Assembly: GCA_033675545.1 (NCBI GenBank)
Contig: JAWDGP010008052.1
Location: 838,501-902,500, forward strand
DNA from: Elysia crispata
Lineage: Eukaryota; Mollusca; Gastropoda; Plakobranchidae
DNA: 64,000 nucleotides
Direction of reading: 5' to 3'
Each line of letters opens with the position of its first letter. Position 1 is the first letter of the stretch. The position numbers were made by a program, and so were the translations under genes. Positions 55,514-64,000 of the stretch are shown here, piece after piece. The notes under the pieces are model-generated. The model did no database searches. It had not been told where the DNA came from and saw nothing but the letters and a program-made list of their open reading frames with translations.

Positions 55514-56193
55514 CCATCCCCCCTCTCTCTCCCCAACCTCCACCCTATAACTCTTAAGAAATCTTTCCTTTGCGAAATCATAATTATTATAAACGATTAT
55601 TTTCATTACTAGCCCATGCAACTTTTTAAATTCTTTTTTTTTTTGGTTGAAATATTAAAAAAAAAGTATCTTGTACGCATTTACACTGACAGTTATTGTA
55701 AACAGTTTAACTTTAAATATGTTGCTTTACGTCCCCTGGCTGTATCGAACTCTAGGGGGGCCTATATATACATCCTTAAAAACTGTTATATTTTATACTT
55801 TCTTAAAAGAACATCTCACTTGAAGATTTATTTTCCTAGCTTAATAAGCGATAATTTTCTACAACGTTCTCTGCTCTTCGCTAAGGTTTTCTCTTATTAT
55901 GAGACCTAAACGGTGCTCTGCCTGAATTAACGCCCTACTGGGAATGGAGATACTTTCGTATAAATGAGATAATTATTTTAGAAACAGTTGTCGCCACAGG
56001 GGGAAATCCGTGGCTGTCATAGTGGTAATTATGGTGATGATATTAAGAACAAGAAGTTTTCAGTATGTTTACTCCCCTTTCTCCTCACAACTCACACATT
56101 TCCTTCGAAGAAATGCAACGGGTTAGTTCCCTTGCCTATTGATTTATCCTTCTCATGGACATACATTATGTTGTATTACAGTGACTTAGCCAA

Positions 56194-56296
<103 letters not shown>

Positions 56297-56689
56297 CATA
56301 CTGAAGTAATGATTTTATTTCGATATAAATATAGATATGGTTAAAACTCTAAAATTCGTATTCATATATTTTTTTTTTATTCATGCCAAGGTTTGCGACC
56401 TCATACGCTTTAGAGTGAGAAGATTTTATCGAGTTAGTTCCCTTGGCAGACACTGAGGGTCAAGCTAGAAATATTCCTATTAAGTTGTGCTCGACCTTCT
56501 CTCGGTCTTCTTAGAATTCGTTTAGACATCAGCAGACGTTTAACTCGTTGTTGTTTCCCTTTAAGGCGATTTGCATGACAAACTTATAACATTTCGTTAA
56601 TTATCAGTTTTCTTATAGAGGAAGTTTTCTGGCCAGGAACGCCAAAGAAAAGCTTCTCATGCGTACGACTGGTGATTGAATAATCTGGT

Positions 56690-56819
56690 TCTATAGCCTG
56701 CTGAGTTAGAAGTGAATTATTAATATTATCGAGATATTTTACAAACACATATTTGCTTCAAAAGCGTAAAAAAAATAATTATGATAATGATGATATTGAT
56801 AATAATAACAATAATGACA

Positions 56820-56901
<82 letters not shown>

Positions 56902-58195
56902 TGATGATGAATATGAAGATAAGCCAACCACGGCTTGCGTATTATAACTAATTAAGTATCTGTGCAGAAAAAAAAAGCCAGTAAAAAACCCAAACCAAAA
57001 CAAAAACAAACTAAAGCACGATAAGTAGAAATATATTTTTCTTTTTTTCCCCCATTTTGTTTACAAACAAAATGCGAGTATTATTGAACTCATAGTATCA
57101 ACATCCTTTATCCATGAGCAGCTTAGTTCGTTTTGAACCTTCAAATCTTGACATTAGATCAATTTCGCAACAACGGAATACTATCCACACCCTTGAAAAA
57201 ATGATAGCTTGCTGGAGGTCGAAGATAAAAACAAGCATCACTTGAGACGAGAGATACCTGACGTCTAACCCTTTTTTTTCGTGGCTGTTGAGAATTTTTG
57301 TGATAAGAATAATATTATGTAGTTTTTTTTAGGGTTTCCTTGGTTTGATCATTAGTGTCTCAACGATAACCTTCTTCAATCCTTATCACAATGTCGATAA
57401 CGTGTGCCGTGTTGAGTGCCTCTTTCATAAAACCTTTACGGGTACGTTCTTTGGTAATGGTTAACTTGAGCAATTAAATTGTTCCCCCGTTATTTGGCTT
57501 ATGGGCTTATTGGCTTATGATTTTGATCCCCTATGACACGCGGTTAGACCCACTGAAAAGCCATTATGGTTCAAATCTCCATGTCCAAAACTACTTTTAC
57601 AAGAAACTTTCAACAGCGTGGACAGAGCACTATGGTCTAGGCATTTGACAATCGCAATTAGTCCTGTTAAAATATCCCTTTTGCTGGCCATCATTCTTCT
57701 GTGTGTTTCTTTCTGTGGGAAGACATAATTGAAAGACTAAAAAAAATATATGTCCGGAATGACAATTTTAGAAGGCGCTTGTCGTGAATGCGCTGGGGGA
57801 CTTTTCTAACTGTGTATGGAAGCGGTTATCCACCAGTCCTTAGAGTTCTGAGAGTTCGTTTCGGGAAGATCATCCTGCTCATTGCGATTGAAGTCATGTC
57901 CTGTTCCCAGATATGCAGAGGACTTACTAGGCGTACTTTAGCTCGTCCGCCAGCCCCGAAAGCAGAAACTGCTAATTAAATGGTCCGCTTTCTACAGATC
58001 TAGTCTGTCGAGTTAGGAGTGAAATATAGATACTATTGAGATATTTTACAAATCACCTAGTTTTCTCCCCTTATTTTCAAACTATGGATGGAAGCGGTTA
58101 CACAGCGTGTCCTTGAAGTTCTGAGTGTTCGTTTCGAGACGCAAATCCCGCTCATTGTAATTGAAGTCACGTCGTGTTCCCAGCAATCCAGGAGA
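56690..58195. repeat. Dispersed duplicate modules A-B-A'-B'
   Basis: Module A (about 56698-56745, GAGTTAGAAGTGAA to GAGATATTTTACAAA) recurs as A' at about 58010-58052. Module B (57816-57922, GGAAGCGGTTA to GTGTTCCCAG type) recurs without indels as B' at 58089-58195. The A copy is followed by a (TAA)n array and unrelated sequence, so it may have been split by insertion. Confidence 0.7.
56820..56899. repeat. (TAA)n triplet array
   Basis: TAA units for about 80 bp, passing into TGA units at the right edge. Confidence 0.98.
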
Positions 58196-58444
58196 CCTAT
58201 ATCTTTGCCGGCTGCAGGTACCATCATAGAGGATATTGGACAGCAGCAGCAGCAGCAGCTGTTGTGTTGTGTTTACTCTGTAGCTACGAAATCGCGTGGA
58301 GCAGACAGCGCCGGTCAACCAGGGGTCGCGTGTGACGTAGCAATGTCCGTCAACTTCTCGACCCGCCGCATGAGACAGCAGGAATCTTTGAATTTTTTTT
58401 TTAACCTCATGAAAATTTACGGATATAGCCTGCACCTGACATAA
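58088..58444 (+). CDS. Hypothetical 118-codon ORF with polyglutamine tract (weak)
   Basis: ATG to TAA uninterrupted. It begins MEAVTQRVLEVLSVRF, contains six consecutive Gln at about residues 53-58 (CAG repeat at 58242-58259) and ends GYSLHLT. Its first 36 codons are module B', whose sister copy at 57816-57922 is also open in the same register (PVLRVLRVRFG, LIAIEVMSCSQ). The minus strand is open here too, so coding is unproven. No family recognised. Confidence 0.25.
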   Translation: MEAVTQRVLEVLSVRFETQIPLIVIEVTSCSQQSRRPISLPAAGTIIEDIGQQQQQQLLCCVYSVATKSRGADSAGQPGVACDVAMSVNFSTRRMRQQESLNFFFNLMKIYGYSLHLT

Positions 58445-58615
58445 CGTGTGCTACAACTTCATTAGATGAACGGCACGATATAAAAAAGTTTTTGCAACGA
58501 TCACTGATTCAGCGATACCGTATTGTTTTTTGCGATCATTTTCAAAATTGTAGAGGTTGAGGAAAATTTCTTGAAAACAGTAAGTAAAAAAAAACAAAAC
58601 AAAAAACAGAACCCG

Positions 58616-58725
58616 CCCCCCACCCCCCCCCCCCCCCCCCAAAATTAAAAAAAAAAGAAAAAGAAAACAGCAAAAAATAACAACAAAAGGAGCAAAACTG
58701 AAAAAAAAAAAAAAAAAAAAAAAAA
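58616..58725. repeat. C-run followed by A-rich tracts
   Basis: About 17 C bases (58625-58640) then A-rich sequence including a run of about 24 A (58702-58725). Confidence 0.95.
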
Positions 58726-59099
58726 TTACGACAACAAGAACAACAACAACATGAACACAAAATAGTAATTAAAAAGACCTCCGAGAAAGTCAGGTAAGCG
58801 TAAAAGACGTATACCTTTGATAAAAACCTGTGCCCCTCTTTGCGAGGTAAGTCTTCGTCAGCCGAACTAAAGCGCCATGATACATCATGATGGATCATAA
58901 TTATTTATACTGTTACAAATTTAAAGTTACCACTCCTTTGCCACATGTAGTGCGTAATTTTCCCCCCAACAATTCAATTCTTACCTGTGACTTAAGTTGA
59001 TCAAATCAAAAGCTAAAACCCTGTCGTCAATGTAGAGTGCAATTTTTTTCTAACAAATTCGGCAATTTTAGTGGCAATGTAGAAAATAGAAATAAAAGA

Positions 59100-59132
59100 A
59101 TGCCCCGTGTTTCATATCAAGCATTATACAAT
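59100..59132 (+). CDS. Candidate short exon MPRVSYQALYN (weak)
   Basis: An ATG with A at -3 opens 11 codons ending exactly at AAT^GTAAGT (phase 0). The frame is open further upstream to about 59037. It has the same donor phase as the other small candidates. No family recognised. Confidence 0.22.
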
Positions 59133-59499
59133 GTAAGTATATGTAGAAGAAGATCGACTCCTGCAAAATTGGCCTTTAATTTTCTTTTTTACTGGTACCC
59201 AATATTTGAAAGATTCTTTTAGATTTCACTTTTATATAAATTCACCCATTCACAGAACATGAAAGAGCATTCTTGCAAAGGTGGTTTGTAATTATTTTTT
59301 TTTTATTATGGAATGTTCTTTTATTCCCGCAGAATTAGTTATTCGTTGTAAAAATTGAGATGAGCAGCTCAGTGAGGTTTACTCCCGGCGCACAATCTGT
59401 TTCTAAACAGTAATGTACTTGACTTTCTCCAGTAACAAGTCTGGACTTTCTTCAGTAACAAGAATTATTAATTATCACAAAAGGATCCAAAATATACCG

Positions 59500-60035
59500 A
59501 ACACTTGAGGATTGCGGAATATAACGCACGGTTAAGGATTGCGGAATATAACGCACGGTTAAGGATTGCGGAATATAACGCACGGTTAAGGATTGCGGAC
59601 AGATAATGATTTCAGAATATAACGCACGGTTAAGGATTGCGGAATATATCGCACGATTAAGGATTGCGGACGGATAATGATTTCAGAATATAACGCACGG
59701 TTAAGGATTGCGGACAGATAATGATTTCGGAATTTATCGTACGATTAAGGATTGCGGACGGATAATGATTTCGGAATTTATCGTACGATTAAGGATTGCG
59801 GACGGATAATGATTTCGGAATTTATCGTACGGTTAAGGATTGCGGACGGATAATGATTTCGGAATTTATCGTACGGTTAAGGATTGCGGACGGATAATGA
59901 TTTCGGAATATAACGCACGGTTAAGGATTGCAGAATATAATGTACGGTTCATATTGCGGAATATTATGTACGGTTAATGTTTGCGACCGCAGAATATAAT
60001 CTGCGGTTCAGGATTGCGGAATATAACACACGGTT
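59500..60035. repeat. Composite minisatellite, 27-bp and about 44-bp units
   Basis: Type 1 unit: TTAAGGATTGCGGAATATAA then CGCACGG (27 bp). Type 2 unit: TTAAGGATTGCGGACGGATA, then ATGATTTCGGAATTTATCG and TACGG. They share the head TTAAGGATTGCGGA and the tail AAT(A/T)TA-CG-ACGG. Type 1 copies flank a block of alternating and type 2 copies. The right end decays (60000-60035). Confidence 0.95.
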
Positions 60036-62454
60036 TTATGGGGATGCGTTTTTACAAGTGTAAACAGGCCAAACTTCCTAATCTGATCATCGCACGCGGC
60101 TCACGTCTCCAGAGCACAGGTGTCCTAGGTTTATAGAAACAATATGGTGACTTTGGATTAAGCGATGCTGAGATGAAGACCGGTGATTATCTCAAATTTT
60201 GTATTCTATAACCCTGATCGGCGTAAAAAAAAGTTAATGGAAAAATATCACTTTGGCCTATGCAAAAGTTTGTTTAGGCTGCATGTTCTTCTGATAAGAT
60301 CGCCTTAGTTTAAAACAAAACAAAACAAAACAAAACAAAAAACAAAAAATACAATCAAATAAAAAGTACCAACCCACAGTCTTTCTAATTTGTTGTGCTG
60401 TTGTTTCCTGTGTTTTTGACAACACGTACACGTGCTCTGTCTCGCGTGATCGGCCTCGTGTGATCGGTCTCGCGTGATCTGTCTCGCCTGAGACGGTAAA
60501 AGGCGTTGCGCCTGGTACTGAAGTATGCATAACTCTCTTTGTAGTCCATATTCTATCTTTTATGTCAACTTACCGAATTGATGCAGATGTAGGGCCTTGT
60601 ACGAAGTATGATCCCTTTATGTTATTCTCTAAAGAGCGTCTCAATTTTCGAACGTGGTTTCGCAAAAAAGTTTTATTATCAATAGGATTTTCGACGTTTG
60701 AGTCTTCTTTACGGCAATTCAGAGTTTGAGCATCGCTTCTTTAGGGAAATGTAATCTATAAACTATTCCAGCTGGGTGAAATTTGTGTCTGACCGACTTC
60801 TGTGACCATCACTCGTGTCTCCGCAGTGAGGATTATCCTGAATTGGAAAGATTAAGATAAAATTGTCAGGCCCTTTTTACAAAATTCAAATATTGCGTTT
60901 TGTTACTAGTCCAGAAGGTCACGTGTTCGAAACGCTACATATATAGTTTGTGAAGAATTTTCAGATTCAGCATTTTTGGTCTCTTTCAAAGGTAGCTTTT
61001 TTTATTTGCATTTGCTTTTTTTCCCGAAACCTCCCGCAAATGATAATATTTGCGAAAAGACGAAAACGATTGAAGGCAGCCGTAACGCAGGAGTTGACGA
61101 ATTCACAGAACATTTCCACGCTGATTTCAGCTTCATTATGGGAGAGGGTGATTGCCATGTGTCAACTTCTAGACTTCTCCATCTGAAAGGGTATACAGAG
61201 CATATTATGGTGAATGGATTACATCAACAGGCTCAGTTGTAAAGTTTTAATACAAAAAAAAAAGAAGGAAAACTTCTTGGGGAGCAGGGGAGGGGGGTTG
61301 AACACAAATATTTATTTTACTCTTTATCGTACACGCTATAAAGGGAAAATCAATTTGTATGCCAAACTTTCGACTTTCTCTATACTATAAGCCTCCGATC
61401 AGTGAACTGCTCAGAATATGTAAGCATCAGAGGTAATTCTCAAGAGTTGGACGATGTGCAAACGCCGCTTTGACAAATTCGCCACTTTAGGCAAAGAATC
61501 ATTAAGGACTTTCTCAACACATTAAAAGTGGCAACTCAGTTTGGACGTGACATACACTCCCCTTGCACCACAGCGTGATAGAATGGAGTCAAAACACGGA
61601 GATAAGAAGATGTATTAGCAATCAGCTAAACCTTCCTTAAGAATACCGTGATTTTTTTTTTTATTTTGGATCACCGATCTGTGATTTCATAATGGACGAA
61701 AACATCCACAAAACATTATGCAGATGGGCGGGCGTTTCCTTTGGTTGAAATGAATACATTGACGACTTTCGCGCGGAGCATATCCACTCAGTGCACCCCT
61801 CTTATACCGAAGTTGTATAATCTGCAATAATCATTTATATTGAATCATACTTGGGTTAAATAGAATAAACCACCGAGGGGGAAAAATCAATTTGAGTTAA
61901 AAAAGTCATTTTGGCATGGCCATGTTTTTATTTATTTTTTTTTTAAATTCAATTGTATTTTGCTGTAGGCTTTTTTTGTGTGTCCATTTTCTTTGAAGGC
62001 TGTTCTTAAATCAAATGATCGTTTATTTCCTACTTTCGCTTTTTTTTTTTTTAATTTTGTTTTGAGGAACTCTGAATTTTTTTTTCCATCAAATAGTATC
62101 GGTCGTGACTTTGTGACCTGAAATGGCACGGTGACCAATGGCCGCAGACAGAGAAGAGAAGACCTTCGCTATTAAAAGTTAGACTGCTTAGCCTGTCATT
62201 TTTTTTTCTCATATAATAAATATGTTGTTTGCATATTCAATTAATTGGACCTTGCTGCACTTTCAATCTTTCTTACGAAAAACCCAATGATAGGAGCCTT
62301 AAGGCCAACCTTGGCCTCGATATACGGCGGGGTTAGTAAGGCCATGACCTCTTGGCTACGTATACTCTGACCCCCGCCCCGAGGGTCACCGAAGATAATT
62401 GAATGTATCGCATATACAACCCTCTCAATGTTTGATCAGGATTTCGGAGCGTCT
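60036..62454. other. No gene identified
   Basis: Short 14-bp-type repeat TCTCGCGTGATCGG with variants at about 60438-60490. The rest has no recognisable frame or splice pair. Confidence 0.45.
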
Positions 62455-62709
62455 TTACGTCATGACAGAATTTAAACGGAGAAAGCGCCGAAGCGCCGCC
62501 GTATCTCCGTTCCTACTCTTTGCGCAGATTGACAACTGCATGGCAACCCGGCTCTGGAAATGTCGATAAATGTGGAGGTCATAGGCGGTCAAGCGGTGAC
62601 GATGTGGGTTTCCATTATCCTTGATCTTCTCTCTATCTCCTTGTTTGGAGGATCCGGCCTTTGAAACCGATTTCCCTCGTCGAAGGTAGACAATGCACGG
62701 CTTCCTCAT
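62455..62709 (-). CDS. Hypothetical 84-codon ORF (weak)
   Basis: ATG to TAA on the minus strand, in a patch richer in GC than its surroundings. It begins MRKPCIVYLRRGKSVSKAG and ends ALRRFLRLNSVMT, with a basic composition. The start context is weak, no splice partners are evident and no family is recognised. It may be a chance frame in GC-richer DNA. Confidence 0.22.
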   Translation of the reverse strand: MRKPCIVYLRRGKSVSKAGSSKQGDREKIKDNGNPHRHRLTAYDLHIYRHFQSRVAMQLSICAKSRNGDTAALRRFLRLNSVMT

Positions 62710-62908
62710 CTACTTACATAACAGTATTGTAGAGATATTGGGTCTTCGGTATTTCACATAAATCGCACGGACAATCTTTGATAGGAAACGGTAACTGATA
62801 CGTTCTCGGGTAATGAAAATTGAAAGCAGTGAGATTGCGCTCTTGCATGCGTGCGTACGTTGTCAAGGGAACCGGTATTATCTATGCTTTGATTCTTTGT
62901 CAGATGTT

Positions 62909-63145
<237 letters not shown>

Positions 63146-64000
63146 TGAAAACATGATTAATAATCTCGATAGTCGTCTTTCGAGAAATTGCACTTCTTTA
63201 TCCTTTTCAAAAGCAAACATAGGCGTCAGGACATGCATTTTAACGTTAAAGACAGAGAAGAGGGTAGCTCGCCCAATCAAAATCTCTTTGATGGTATATG
63301 CTTGCATTCATTAATCGTAGATTTTTTCTCTCACTAAAGTGACTAAACAGTTGGAGTTTCCTGTAAGATAACAGTGATATAGTTCTATTCAAAACTACCT
63401 TGTCTGTGAACGTTATTTTCAAGTAATACAATTCCAGTAACCCACTCTAGCTTCCGGCTAATATAGGACATAATTATTCTCGTTTTTAAGAGAGCCGCCA
63501 ATGGGCATACTGGGATATCTTGACTTCAGCGAATCAAAGGCGTTTATGGTCTAGAAGTTACGTCACAGCATACGTAACAGCGCGCAAGGGAACGACTTTC
63601 TCAGAACTCTCAAATGTGTACAAACTCTCACGGAGCACATGCTTTGTGTTAACTCCCTTCTTATACATGCCAAATGTAACATATATCAACCGATTTAAAG
63701 CCATTCATGATACCCCTCTCATTGATAATGCGAATACACTCTGAAATTCTAATGCACCATAAGAGTTTAAAACAAAAAAATGTCACTCTTTCCGCGGACG
63801 GGTCAGTCTCGAGCTTATCATATGATTATCAGGAGTGGGAAAAAAAAAGATAAGTAAAAAACAAAACCTCGAAATAAAAGTTAGCTTCAGATGAAAATCG
63901 CCTCCTAACGCAATGAGGAATTGTTATGTCAGCGCTAAGTGCTTCATTCCCAAAAAAATGTGGAGAATGGCACACACACACACACACACACAAAGTTTGA
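63146..64000. other. No gene seen; (CA)n at right edge
   Basis: Ordinary-complexity sequence without a convincing exon; a (CA)n of about 22 bp at 63970-63992. Confidence 0.5.

Noticed and set aside
58542..58898. 118-codon minus-strand frame
   Set aside because: Only the first 28 codons look protein-like; the rest is Phe/Cys/Gly from homopolymers and the donor is weak.

Overview
This is a eukaryotic, AT-rich, intron-bearing window, most likely from a mollusc and probably a heterobranch gastropod. Grounds: animal-type spliced genes with GT-AG introns, an animal lysosomal sulfatase, pogo/Tigger and LINE remnants, very dense (CT/GA)n microsatellites, and clusters of the CTAGATCTAGATCTAG-type palindrome that I associate with sea-slug and pulmonate genomes. 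The organism call is inference from style, not a database match.

Region 1-7.4 kb. The only securely identified gene is N-sulfoglucosamine sulfohydrolase (SGSH, heparan N-sulfatase) on the minus strand. Start codon and six coding exon positions lie at 7217 down to 1856; the C-terminal third lies beyond base 1. Residue numbering matches human SGSH up to the active-site His, and the catalytic residues are visible. Exon 4 is present twice (3301-3451 and 3074-3224). Both copies are exactly 151 nt, have intact splice sites and are separated by 76 nt. One copy carries the catalytic His125 and the other an Asn. Because 151 is not a multiple of 3, including both would frameshift. This looks like a pair of mutually exclusive exons that switches an active-site residue, and it is the most interesting observation in the window. 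Upstream of the start codon are three CATGTG E-boxes, one inside a perfect palindrome, as expected for TFEB/MITF control of a lysosomal gene. A decayed LINE reverse-transcriptase tail sits at the left edge, in what should be the next SGSH intron.

Region 7.4-11.5 kb. AGATCT-rich palindromic repeats, then a complete but internally deleted pogo/Tigger transposon (8520-9730, TA target duplication, matching termini). It retains only the DNA-binding part of its transposase. Next is the 5' end of an unidentified plus-strand gene: a start-codon exon (11235-11429) with good splice sites and a 41-residue N-terminus.

Region 11.5-64 kb. I find no recognisable conserved protein. It looks like a very large intron or intergenic/regulatory space. 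It contains several weak candidate first exons (ATG followed by a phase-0 donor), two TATA-type promoter candidates, five minisatellites (about 20, 41, about 20/125, 30, and 27/44 bp units), about twenty (CT/GA)n tracts, compound triplet arrays, diverged local duplications, a SINE-like element, a perfect 41-nt palindrome and recurrent C-run/A-run junctions. Long open frames here are nearly all translations of simple repeats and are not genes.
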